A stretch of DNA of 64,000 bases from Bog-473 sp963751335 (lineage in GTDB: Bacteria > Actinomycetota > Acidimicrobiia > Acidimicrobiales > RAAP-2), in assembly GCA_963751335.1 (NCBI GenBank), contig CAVVUB010000007.1, forward strand, positions 620,001-684,000, written 5' to 3'. This document shows, one piece after another, positions 18,113 through 26,368 of this stretch (positions are counted from its first letter, which is position 1; every line of letters begins with the position of its first letter). Position numbers and translations under genes: made by a program. Below the pieces are notes generated by a model, which saw only the letters and a list, made by a program, of their open reading frames with translations, made no database searches and was not told the origin of the DNA.

Positions 18113-18723
18113 ATGGGCAATTACAAGTCGACCGAACGCTCGGAAGTCATCCCCTTCGTTCCCGAGTGGAACGGATGCTTGATGTTGGCTGCAACGAGGG
18201 CGCTTTCGGTGCCGTCTTCGTGGCTCGGGGGGTACATGTCCACGGGATCGAACCCAATGCAACTGCAGCCAAAGTCGCTGTCACGCGGTTGACCGCGGTG
18301 ACGGTCGGCCGCTACCCCGACGACTTGCCCGGCGACATCTTCGATTGCATCGTGTTCAACGACGTTCTTGAGCACATGGCGGACCCCGCAAGAGCGTTGG
18401 CCGCCGCCAAGGGCCACCTTTTACCTGGTGGCACCGTAGTGGCATCTGTACCCAACGTGAGGAACGTAGGCGTCCTGGCGCCACTGGTACTCAGGGGTCG
18501 GTGGGACTACGGCGAGTGGGGAGTCCTCGACCGCACGCATCTTCGGTTCTTCACGAAGGCCACGATGCGCGAGCTTTTTGAGGCGGCTGGATACGTCGTC
18601 AAACGCCAAGAGCCGATCAACGTCGGTGCCACGTCTGGCAGGCGCCGAATCCTTCGACTTCTGGGGTCTCGCGGCAATGAGTTTCTAACCGATCAATACG
18701 TGATGGTCGCACAGCCGCGTTAG
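18113..18723 (+). CDS. SAM-dependent methyltransferase with a frameshift near the start
   Basis: The body (from 18166) has motif I as MLDVGCNEGAFGAVFVARG, motif II as VHGIEPNATAAKVA, CIVFNDVLEHMADPARALA, and GGTVVASVPNVRNVGVLAPL, with DRTHLRFFTKATMRELFEAAG. That is the Methyltransf_23 family often found next to GT2 enzymes in O-antigen clusters. The natural N-terminus seems to be the ATG at 18113 (MGNYKSTERSEVIPFVP), which is in another frame. A one-base change near 18155-18165 would join the two. Unlike most other interruptions in the window this one is not a +1 shift. If the shift is real, translation would have to start at the GTG at 18166. Confidence 0.75.
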
Positions 18724-18795
18724 TTCGGGATTACGACAACGGCTTTCGGCACGACAAGCGGCCGCCTGAGTTCATCAACGAGAACACCCACCAAT

Positions 18796-19734
18796 TTACT
18801 CATCCTTGGGCATGCGACCCGTTCGGCCGCAGATCGCGTCTCGGGCGCCGCGTACGGCGGCGGTCGCCTCGCCCGAACGGAGGTGTCTACGTTCAAGCGC
18901 GAACCGACATAACCTCCACGTCCAGAACCCGATCCACTTGCCGTACCCCTCATGTTTCTTACAGAGCAAAAACGTGTTCCGCCAGGCATAATACGAACCC
19001 TTGCTCGAGTTTCCGAACGATGAGGAACGTTGATGTTCCACTTCCACATCGCGAAGCACTGCAACGCGCCAATCGCGTTGTGACGCACGAATACACCAAT
19101 CAACTTCTTCGGAGAGTAGGAAATACTCTTCGTCAAGAACGCCGACTTTGCGAAGAGCCTCGCTCCGAAGCATCCAGCATGCGCCATCAATCCACGGCAT
19201 CACGACCAGCCGAGGAGCAGAAGGACTCCACTGATTGACATGTGTTTCCGTATGGATTGCACACGCGCGAGCAAGATCGATCTTGCTCCCCGTATATTCG
19301 ATACGTCCCTCAGCGGTACGGATGGACGGGGCCACCGCGGCAATCTCGGGGTTGCCCTTCAGCACCTTCCACATCTCTATCAATGTGAGCGGGTCCCGCA
19401 GTTTAACGTCGGGGTTGACAATGCAGATGGGTGCATCTGTGTCCATGATCCTGCGCAGGACGAGATTGTTACCGCCGCTGTAGCCGAGATTTTCTCCTGG
19501 GATCTCGACTTGAAACGAGTATTCCTCCAGTGCGACGGAGACCGTACCGTCGTCACCACACTCAACCACGTGCAGATCGATTTCGACATCCGTCTGGCGC
19601 GCGAGTCCCCGAAAAAGTTCAAGCAACATCCCTCCACTGTTGTAGTGGACGACGATCACGTGAACTCTGGGTCGATCGGTTATGTCGTCCAATCCGTCGG
19701 CCTCTGACTGGTCTGTTTGATCTACATCCGTCAT
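18796..19734 (-). CDS. GT2 glycosyltransferase (rhamnosyltransferase-like)
   Basis: The GT-A enzyme is about 312 residues long from the ATG at 19734 (MTDVDQTDQSEADG). Motifs are VHVIVVHYNSGGMLLELFRGL, GENLGYSGGNNLVLRRI, ICIVNPDVKLRDPL as the metal site, WIDGACWMLRSEALRKVG and DEEYFLLSEEVDWCIRASQR, the WbbL-like pattern. It starts 14 bp after the stop of the TuaH-like gene upstream, so the two are very likely one transcript. A start further upstream (19788) would overlap that gene and lacks family sequence. Confidence 0.87.
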   Translation of the reverse strand: MTDVDQTDQSEADGLDDITDRPRVHVIVVHYNSGGMLLELFRGLARQTDVEIDLHVVECGDDGTVSVALEEYSFQVEIPGENLGYSGGNNLVLRRIMDTDAPICIVNPDVKLRDPLTLIEMWKVLKGNPEIAAVAPSIRTAEGRIEYTGSKIDLARACAIHTETHVNQWSPSAPRLVVMPWIDGACWMLRSEALRKVGVLDEEYFLLSEEVDWCIRASQRDWRVAVLRDVEVEHQRSSSFGNSSKGSYYAWRNTFLLCKKHEGYGKWIGFWTWRLCRFALERRHLRSGEATAAVRGARDAICGRTGRMPKDE

Positions 19735-19748
19735 GTCCACTTGGCTGA

Positions 19749-20816
19749 TTAGTCCGCCGTGAAATCGACAAGTGCCGCAGCGAAGCACCGAGCTCGATCA
19801 TTCCAGTCGGGTACATCCCGTCGGAATCGCTCCTTCCGCTGAGCGGCTCGCAGGACCGCATCGGGAAACTCATCCCTGTCGACGACATAGAGACCCGGCA
19901 GCATAAGTTCTTGAAATCCGCTTGCCGGAGTGGCGACGACAGGGTGCGGTGTGGCCAGGTACTCGTAGGCCTTGATTGCATCGAGGCTGAGCGTGAAGTC
20001 AGTCACGACATGCGGACAAATGAGAACATCGAAGGCAGCAATCCATGTCGGAACTTCCGAAGCCGGCACGCTTCCGTGGAGTACGATGCGTTGGTTGGCT
20101 CGGAGTCGCGATCGTGCAGCATCTGTGAGCGAGTCCGGACCGACGAGATGTACCTTCCCTTTCTGCATGGTCTCGGCCGTCCTGAGTACCAAATCGATAT
20201 CGATCCTCGCCTGGTGAAGTGTGCCGATATAGCCAACGTGTGGGCCATTGTCGCCAAGATCACGGGGCCTAGCGGAAGTGATGGCCGAAACATCGGCGGC
20301 ATTTCTGACGAGAACTGGATCGACCCCGTATCGTGACTTCCAGCGACGGCCTAGCTCTTCGCTACAAACGATGGTGTGGGCCCGCATCGCCAAGACGTCC
20401 TCGGCCGCAATGAGCCGGCGCCGCTCCCGAGGGGTAGAGGGCGCACATCGCCAATCATCAGTGACGTCATAGATGGCGTGACGATGATGCGACAACCACG
20501 CTCCCATCGTCGGATCGTTGATCCACAACGCGTCGCAACGCCGCGTAACCCTCCATTTTAGAAATTGCGCAGCAACCCGCAACCCACCGAGCCGCTTGGG
20601 TATCCGGCGGCGGGGCGATATGACGGTCACCCCAGGCAAAGGTGAATACTCTGCCGCTGCGGCGCGTGTTGGCGGATTTACGAACGTAACTCGATCCGCC
20701 AATCCCATCTCGGCGATGCGGGATGTCAGGTGTTGATTCCGCCGCCACACGCTGCCCCAGGGCTCAAGGCTAATGAGTACGACCTTCCCAAGGCTTGTCC
20801 CTCTAACAGCGCCCAC
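19749..20816 (-). CDS. TuaH-like/GT4-like glycosyltransferase
   Basis: The protein has about 355 residues if the GTG at 20816 is used, placing the first strand (KVVLISLEPWGSVWRRNQHL) near the N-terminus. Codons upstream to 21167 are cysteine- and arginine-rich and look non-coding. RVTFVNPP, CDALWINDPTMGAWL and AIYDVTDDWRC are typical of the teichuronate TuaH/Glyco_trans_4_4 group. The C-terminal half has VGYIGTLHQARIDIDLVLR, VHLVGPDSL and the acceptor-end segment IKAYEYLATPHPVVATP. Two diverged pieces of the same gene survive at 17329-17721. It is followed in the same operon by a GT2 gene. Confidence 0.8.
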   Translation of the reverse strand: MGAVRGTSLGKVVLISLEPWGSVWRRNQHLTSRIAEMGLADRVTFVNPPTRAAAAEYSPLPGVTVISPRRRIPKRLGGLRVAAQFLKWRVTRRCDALWINDPTMGAWLSHHRHAIYDVTDDWRCAPSTPRERRRLIAAEDVLAMRAHTIVCSEELGRRWKSRYGVDPVLVRNAADVSAITSARPRDLGDNGPHVGYIGTLHQARIDIDLVLRTAETMQKGKVHLVGPDSLTDAARSRLRANQRIVLHGSVPASEVPTWIAAFDVLICPHVVTDFTLSLDAIKAYEYLATPHPVVATPASGFQELMLPGLYVVDRDEFPDAVLRAAQRKERFRRDVPDWNDRARCFAAALVDFTAD

Positions 20817-21039
20817 GATTACCCTGCATACCGTCCCTGCGTGGAGGGCGTTGATCAACGAATCCGCGGGCAGAGCCAGGATCTTCCATTGACGAACATC
20901 GTGCGTACAAGTGTGAGAGGACAAACAACAAGCCAGGAATCGTATCCGATGCTCAGACACGCACATGACCCCGATGATGGGCGGCGGTGTCGTCACCCAA
21001 TGGGCTCTCGCGGTGTAATCGGGAGATGCAGCAGAGAGT

Positions 21040-21400
21040 CGAATACGAGTGCTTGCGCGGTGTTCATACGGCCGCATTGCGTCGCACCGGAGGAGCGATG
21101 GGGCGCATCTGGCTGCCGGCGTCGACATCACGTACGTCGTCCCGCGGGCATGGGCCGGAAGTGGCAAACGAACTCGTGCTGTCGGCGGAACCAGTTCGCA
21201 TCGCCGAGATCGTGTTGCGGTCGGCGTTCGACGTCAACAGACATTCCTACGCTTGCGTCGACGCAGTGGCCAGGGTTGGCGGTTGATCACAAGCCGGACC
21301 TGGTGGACCTCGTCGAAACCCTCAATCGACTTGCGAGCGCTTAGTGCCCCATTTGCCGGTCAAGTTGACCTTAGAGCTTTCGGTAGTCATGTATTCCACG
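21040..21400 (+). pseudogene. glycosyltransferase N-terminal relic, paralogue of the gene at 22524
   Basis: At the DNA level this segment follows the first part of the GT4 gene at 22524-23858 codon by codon. Protein pieces IRVLARCSYGRIASHR, AAGVDITYVVPRAW, VEVNRHS-like and PDLVDLVETL match IRVLRIFHAGRNAAHR, AAGAEVTYVVPRAW, DVNGHSYADVDAVA and PEVVDLFEEP. They are spread over three frames, with stops at about 21283 and 21341. Homology ends near the equivalent of LPVVMYA (about 21395). The C-terminal donor domain is absent. It is an eroded partial duplicate lying about 1.1 kb from the intact copy. Confidence 0.75.
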
Positions 21401-21673
21401 AGGACCGTCGATAGAGACTATGGCCGCGATTCCGAAGGCACGAACGACGACCGAGGCTCCGATTGGCACTGCTCGGCCGTATGGCGCGGGACGGTGTCAC
21501 CAGATCCCGGTCACTCTATCTGCGGCCCGGTACTACGTTCGTTTCTCGCCAATAGTGTGAGGTCCGTTCAGTGGTCTCCTTGCGAATCCTTCGAAGGGCA
21601 GTCGAGACCCTTCTTGGCTTAGTACTACTTTCCAGAAGCGGAAGCGGACCAAACCTATCGACGCGACAGGACC

Positions 21674-22399
21674 CTACTTCTCGGCAACGATGACGATCGT
21701 TGGGCCAAGAGTAGGTCGCAGAAGTGCGGTCGAGTGCAGGATCTGCTTTCCCAAGACACGGGCGGCGCCACGACTGCCGGTCCTAAGATGAAAGTGACGG
21801 GATTCGCTTCGCACGACCTTGAGATTGGCTGTCTCCATCAACTTGTGGATTTCGTCGAAGGTGTACTCGCGAGCATGGCGGGCGAAGGGCAGTCCACCGA
21901 CCCATTCGCGAAGGCCGGTCTGAACGTTGTGACCCATAAGGAGCCGGAATCTCTTCACAATGTAGGCCTGGTTCGGAGTGGTGAAGTAGAGCCGGCCTCC
22001 TCGGCGGAGAACCCGACGCACCTCATGCAGCGACCTGATTGGGTAGTCCCGAAGGTGTTCATAGACCTCGGTCATCACCACAGCGTCGAATGAGTGATCC
22101 GAGAGAGGGTACGGAGTCATTTCCAGATCTGAAGCGATACCTGCTACTCCCGCGGCGTCCAGAAGCCGTTTCATGCGCCCGGTTTCTCCGTTGGACCACT
22201 CGTCGGACGAATAGCCGATATCGACGGACGTGCATACATAGCCTGATTCGGCCAAGCGGACGATCTGATCACCCGGAGCAGAACCCAATTCCAAAATCCG
22301 GGCAGGTGGCGGGAAATCGCTTGCGATCAGGTGTTGGATGTACCTGTATCGGTCTATAGCTTCCACACCGAGGCTCACTCGTCCGATGGTACCGTGCAC
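21674..22399 (-). CDS. class I SAM-dependent methyltransferase
   Basis: The protein is 241 residues long. The GTG at 22399 is supported by an AGGAAGGGAG ribosome-binding site a few bases upstream. Motif I is ILELGSAPGDQIVRLAESG, motif II TSVDIGYSS, and the motif IV area FDAVVMTEVYEHLRDYPIRSLHE, then GGRLYFTTPNQAYIVKRF. The pattern fits Methyltransf_11/23. It is convergent with the GT relic and divergent from the GT4 gene at 22524. In this locus a sugar O-methyltransferase is the most plausible role. The codon composition is still that of the AT-richer left region, and the change to very GC-rich codons occurs right after it. Confidence 0.83.
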   Translation of the reverse strand: MHGTIGRVSLGVEAIDRYRYIQHLIASDFPPPARILELGSAPGDQIVRLAESGYVCTSVDIGYSSDEWSNGETGRMKRLLDAAGVAGIASDLEMTPYPLSDHSFDAVVMTEVYEHLRDYPIRSLHEVRRVLRRGGRLYFTTPNQAYIVKRFRLLMGHNVQTGLREWVGGLPFARHAREYTFDEIHKLMETANLKVVRSESRHFHLRTGSRGAARVLGKQILHSTALLRPTLGPTIVIVAEK

Positions 22400-22523
22400 T
22401 TGACGGCTCCCTTCCTGGCTTGAGCTTCACTCTCGTGGTGACCGCAGACCCCGACGTGAGCGCGAAATAAGCGTGGGCTCCGAAAAACCGGGGTCGTTGT
22501 GCTCAGGCGAATAGGCTCTTCCG

Positions 22524-23858
22524 GTGACACCGTCGCGTGCGGTCCGTACACCCATTCGCGTCCTACGGATCTTCCACGCGGGCCGGAACGCGGCGCACCG
22601 GGCGCGAGACCGAGCACTTGTGGCCGCCGGCGCGGAGGTCACCTATGTCGTCCCACGAGCGTGGCCGGAGCCAGGAAGCGAGTCCGTGCTGTCGGCGGAA
22701 CGTTTTCCGATCGTCGAGATCGAGGTGCGGTCGGCGGGCGACGTCAACGGACACTCCTACGCCGACGTCGACGCGGTGGCCAAGTTGGCGGTCGAACTCG
22801 AGCCGGAGGTGGTGGACCTCTTCGAAGAGCCTTTCAGCCGGGCTGCCGGCCAACTCTTACCCAGGTTGCCCTCGACCCTTCCGGTCGTCATGTATGCAGC
22901 GCAGAACCTCGACAAACGCTGGCCACCGCCGTACCGAGGCTACGAGCGACGATCACTCGCCAGAGTGCAGGGCTTCTACCCGTGTTCGCGGCAAGCGGCT
23001 GCCGTGCTGCGGGGCAACGGTTACGGAGGAATCATCGAGCCGCTGCCACTGGGCTACGACGAGTCGCAGTACTTCTGCGGCACCCAGTCGCCGACCGACG
23101 AGAGGCTGCATTTGGCGCTGGTCGGCCGGATGGTGCCCGAGAAGGGAGTGATTGACGCCATCCGGGTCATCGCCGATCTCCACACGCGCCGACGTATGGA
23201 CGTCGCACTCGTCTTAGCCGGGTCCGGTCCAGCGGTGACCGCCGCGATGAGCCTGGCGGAGCGGCTCGGCGTCGGCGAAAGGGTCGAACACCGTCCATGG
23301 CTGGCGCTGCCGGACATGGCGGAGCTCTACCGGCAGACCCATGTCGTGCTTGCACCCAGCCGGTCCACAGCGCGCTGGGTCGAGCAGTTCGGCCGCATGA
23401 TCGTCGAGGCGCAGGCCAGTGGTTGCGTGGTCGTCGGCTACGAGTCGGGATCCATTCCTGAGGTGGGTGGCGATGCAGCCATCCTCGTCCCAGAGGGGGA
23501 CGCGGAGGCTCTGGCGGCGGCCAGCGCGCAAATCTTGAGCGATCCCGATCAATTCGAGGCCCGAAGGCGGTCCGGCCTCGCGCTCGCCAGGGAGAGGACG
23601 TGGTCCAAGGTCGCCGCCAAACAAGTCGAGCTCTATCGAGCCGCTCTCGAGACAGGGCCGGGGCCACTCCTGGCGGGTTCGCCGCGCGCACTGCGTCACA
23701 GAGCGATCGAAGAGTTCGGCCGACCGGCAGAAGCTCTTGGTCAAGCCAGACCCTTCGCCCTCCCCTACCTCCGCCGTCCCACCGTATTGAGCCGCACCTT
23801 GGGCCGCGCCCTCGACGGTCTGGCCGAGGCGCGCGCAAAGGTCACGGGAGCGAGGTGA
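22524..23858 (+). CDS. GT4 glycosyltransferase
   Basis: The protein is 444 residues long with a GTG start at 22524. The N-domain is IRVLRIFHAGRNAAHRARDRA with AAGAEVTYVVPRAWPE. The C-domain has LALVGRMVPEKGVIDAIRV, VLAGSGPAVTAAMSLAE and the donor motif QFGRMIVEAQASGCVVVGYESG. Here the first Glu of E-x7-E is replaced (EQFGRMIVE), which is still compatible. A tail of about 60 residues (from GSPRALRHRAIEEFGR on) goes beyond the usual family end. It is tail-to-tail with the next gene with a 17-bp overlap. The base composition switches here to the high-GC type of the rest of the window. Confidence 0.87.
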   Translation: MTPSRAVRTPIRVLRIFHAGRNAAHRARDRALVAAGAEVTYVVPRAWPEPGSESVLSAERFPIVEIEVRSAGDVNGHSYADVDAVAKLAVELEPEVVDLFEEPFSRAAGQLLPRLPSTLPVVMYAAQNLDKRWPPPYRGYERRSLARVQGFYPCSRQAAAVLRGNGYGGIIEPLPLGYDESQYFCGTQSPTDERLHLALVGRMVPEKGVIDAIRVIADLHTRRRMDVALVLAGSGPAVTAAMSLAERLGVGERVEHRPWLALPDMAELYRQTHVVLAPSRSTARWVEQFGRMIVEAQASGCVVVGYESGSIPEVGGDAAILVPEGDAEALAAASAQILSDPDQFEARRRSGLALARERTWSKVAAKQVELYRAALETGPGPLLAGSPRALRHRAIEEFGRPAEALGQARPFALPYLRRPTVLSRTLGRALDGLAEARAKVTGAR

Positions 23859-25026
23859 TCTGCCGGGACTCTCTCCAGCCTGCGACCACAGATTCGTAGA
23901 CGGCCAGCAGCGCCTTCGCGGTCTGTTCGGGTGAGTAGTCCTCGGCGCGGACCAGACCCCCCGACACGAGCCTGCGGCGCAGCGCGCGGTCGTCGTGCAC
24001 CCTGCGCATGGCCGCAGCCAGCGCCTCGACGTCACCGGGGGCGGTCAGGAGCCCGTTCACGCCGTCGGTGATGATCTCGGCTGGGCCGCCGGAATCCGCC
24101 GCGATCACCGGGACGCCAGCGGCCATGCCTTCGACCACGACCTGCCCGAACGGCTCGGGGATGACCGAGCAATGCACCAGCACATGGATTTGGGCAAGCT
24201 CATCCCACACGTTCTCCCGGAAGCCGCGGAACACGACGCGCTCGGCGATGCCGAGGTGTTCGGCTTGATCGGGCAGGGTGTCGGCATACCACTCGTCTTC
24301 GCCGAACATCGCCTGCCCAACGACCCAAGCCTCGGTGTCGCCGTCCGGCAAGGCGCGGGCGAAGGCCTCGAGGAACAGGTCCTGACCCTTCCACGCCGCG
24401 AGGCGGCCGACGATGCCGACCCGGAACGGGGATTCGTCGCTCAGCGATCGCGGCGCGGCGACGCGAATCGGGTCGTAGACGACGGTGTTCGTCACTACGA
24501 CGCCGCGGCGAAACTTGTGCAGCGTCCCGAGGGTGGCGTGCGAGTTCGCGATGACGACGCTAGGAAGGAGACGCGAGGCGACGCGCACCATACCGACGGC
24601 AGGCTTCGGGAGGTAGTCAGGAGCGATCCGGTCCCGGATGTGCCAGATGACGGGAATTCCGGCCAGCCGGCCGGCCACGCCTCCATAGAGAGCGGCCTTG
24701 AGCGAATTGGTGTGGATCAGATCGGGCCGCAACTCGCGCAGGCGCCGGCGCAGCGTCCTGACGTATCGAGCAGTGTCACGCAGGGCCGTGACGCCCAGGG
24801 CGCTCGGCCGGACGTCGTCCCTTCGGACCTCTCTGGCCGCCTCGGGCATGGGAACCACCTCGACCGATACTCCGGCATCGCGCAGTCGATCCACCAGCGG
24901 TCCGTGCTCGCCGAGTATCACGTGACCATCGACACGGTCCCCCAGTGCGGCCAGGGCCCGCGCCAACGCGATCTCGCCACCCGAGATTCGGGCCACGTGG
25001 TCGAGGTAGACGACGCGGAAGGTCAC
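23842..25026 (-). CDS. GT4 glycosyltransferase
   Basis: The 394-residue GT-B protein starts MTFRVVYLDHVARISGGEIAL, with the acceptor-loop glycines. IHTNSLKAALYGGVAGRLAGIPV is the N-domain loop and VGIVGRLAAWKGQDLFLEAF the linker strand. The donor site is SVIPEPFGQVVVEGMAAGVPVIAADSGGPAE (E-x7-E present). The ATG overlaps the stop of the HprK-like gene by 4 bp (ATGA), so the two are translationally coupled. This ties the glycosyltransferase to the HprK/PqqD module rather than to the older locus on the left. Confidence 0.9.
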   Translation of the reverse strand: MTFRVVYLDHVARISGGEIALARALAALGDRVDGHVILGEHGPLVDRLRDAGVSVEVVPMPEAAREVRRDDVRPSALGVTALRDTARYVRTLRRRLRELRPDLIHTNSLKAALYGGVAGRLAGIPVIWHIRDRIAPDYLPKPAVGMVRVASRLLPSVVIANSHATLGTLHKFRRGVVVTNTVVYDPIRVAAPRSLSDESPFRVGIVGRLAAWKGQDLFLEAFARALPDGDTEAWVVGQAMFGEDEWYADTLPDQAEHLGIAERVVFRGFRENVWDELAQIHVLVHCSVIPEPFGQVVVEGMAAGVPVIAADSGGPAEIITDGVNGLLTAPGDVEALAAAMRRVHDDRALRRRLVSGGLVRAEDYSPEQTAKALLAVYESVVAGWRESRQITSLP

Positions 25027-25847
25027 GTCGCGAGCATGGACAGCAGCCGGGCCGCTGTTTCGTCGGCGTCACCTCGCGTGCCTTCGAGCGCATGGACATC
25101 GAGCGTGGCCCCTTCCAGCGCGGAAAGGACCGCCCGTGGCCTGGAGCGGGCGGCCACGGTGTTGTCGAGAAGACGAAGGACGGCCGGCACACGAGTGAGG
25201 GGTTCTGGCTGCCAGACAGCTTCTGAGTCGAAACGGAGGACGGCGATCAGCTTGACCCGAGCCGGGCCACGTCCGACCCTGCCGCCGAGTTCCTCGATCG
25301 GTACCCGCCGAGCTCCGACACCGTCGTATGGCCTGATGGCGAGAAGCCTTGGGTAGGGGCGCACCAGACCCTTGCTGTCGAGAACGGCATATTCGTCCGA
25401 GTAGTAGTCCCCACCGGCCCGCACCAGGGCGGCCACAAGGGTGGACTTGCCGCTCATCGAGCGGCCAGGTAACAGAATGGCATTCCCCTCCACGGCAACG
25501 CACCCAGCGTGAACGAAGACCCTGTTTCGGGCCCGTTCGGCCACCCAGAGTTCCAAGTCCGAGAGGACTGTCTCGGTTGCCTCGACAACGGTCGTTCGGA
25601 CCGCGAGCACGCCGCCGTCGGCGAATGCGGACCACCCCTCAGCGTCCTGGTGAACCGCCCAGGACCGCTCCACCGGGGCTGAGCCTGGGCGGTAACTGGG
25701 AGGGAGCAACGCTCTTGCAACGGCCAGAGCTTCGGTTGGGCCCTCGAATGCAATGGTCCGGCCGTACGCACGCAGAAAGAGTCTCGGCAACGAACTCAAC
25801 CCGCTCCGGCAAACGTGAGGCCTTGACTCCGGGGGACTCTCAGCCAC
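25023..25847 (-). CDS. HprK-like P-loop kinase-related protein
   Basis: The protein is 274 residues long. The centre reads NRVFVHAGCVAVEGNAILLPG followed by the P-loop GRSMSGKSTLVAALVRAG (about residue 130), and the acidic segment YYSDEYAVLDSKG in the place of the HprK general base and metal residues. That is the arrangement of HPr-kinase-like proteins that accompany PqqD-family and nucleotidyltransferase genes in exopolysaccharide regions. The classical HprK substrate (HPr) is not encoded nearby, so the target is unknown; phosphorylation of a glycan, lipid or peptide partner is conceivable. It is coupled by a 4-bp overlap to the downstream GT4 gene and is divergent from the PqqD fusion gene. 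The GTG start at 25847 is not certain. Confidence 0.75.
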   Translation of the reverse strand: MAESPPESRPHVCRSGLSSLPRLFLRAYGRTIAFEGPTEALAVARALLPPSYRPGSAPVERSWAVHQDAEGWSAFADGGVLAVRTTVVEATETVLSDLELWVAERARNRVFVHAGCVAVEGNAILLPGRSMSGKSTLVAALVRAGGDYYSDEYAVLDSKGLVRPYPRLLAIRPYDGVGARRVPIEELGGRVGRGPARVKLIAVLRFDSEAVWQPEPLTRVPAVLRLLDNTVAARSRPRAVLSALEGATLDVHALEGTRGDADETAARLLSMLAT

Positions 25848-26368
25848 TCGAAATGACCGCCGGAACGAATGCTCGTCAACTCGAAGAACACAATGACATG
25901 GGTTGCCTTTAGGTCGAGAAATTCAACTCCGGGGATCACCAAGGCGCACATATGTTCGCAACGGAACCCTTGTTGTTCCCGAAAGGTAGCCTGGCTGACA
26001 GGATGGTCTGCGCTTCTCGAGCTGCATCGCGCTCGGCGGGCGTTTCGTCTGAAGGCAGCCGTCGGTCCGGAGATGTCGATGCGGCATCTCGAGACACGCT
26101 CCGGCGCCACGGTCCCTGACCTCGACAAATATCGTGTGGGAGCTTGGCAGGCGCGATTTGGGAACCTACACTTCGGGGGGCCTGGGACGTATGCTCTTGG
26201 TGCGGGCACTGGGTATAGGTGGGCCATGGAGTTCACGGTGACACGAGTGCCTTCGACGCGGCAGGAAGGACGAGACGTGGAGATTCGCTCGGATGGCAGC
26301 TGGGCGAGACCGGCTGACGCGGTGATTGCATGCCGATCCAGTGAGGCTCGTTGCGGGTCGTGGCCGTC
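25848..26368. other. divergent intergenic region between HprK-like and PqqD-fusion genes, about 520 bp
   Basis: This should contain both promoters of the module. A plus-strand frame at 25869-26372 is open but shows no domain, and its composition changes along its length, so I do not call it. I could not identify a convincing operator or riboswitch. Confidence 0.45.
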
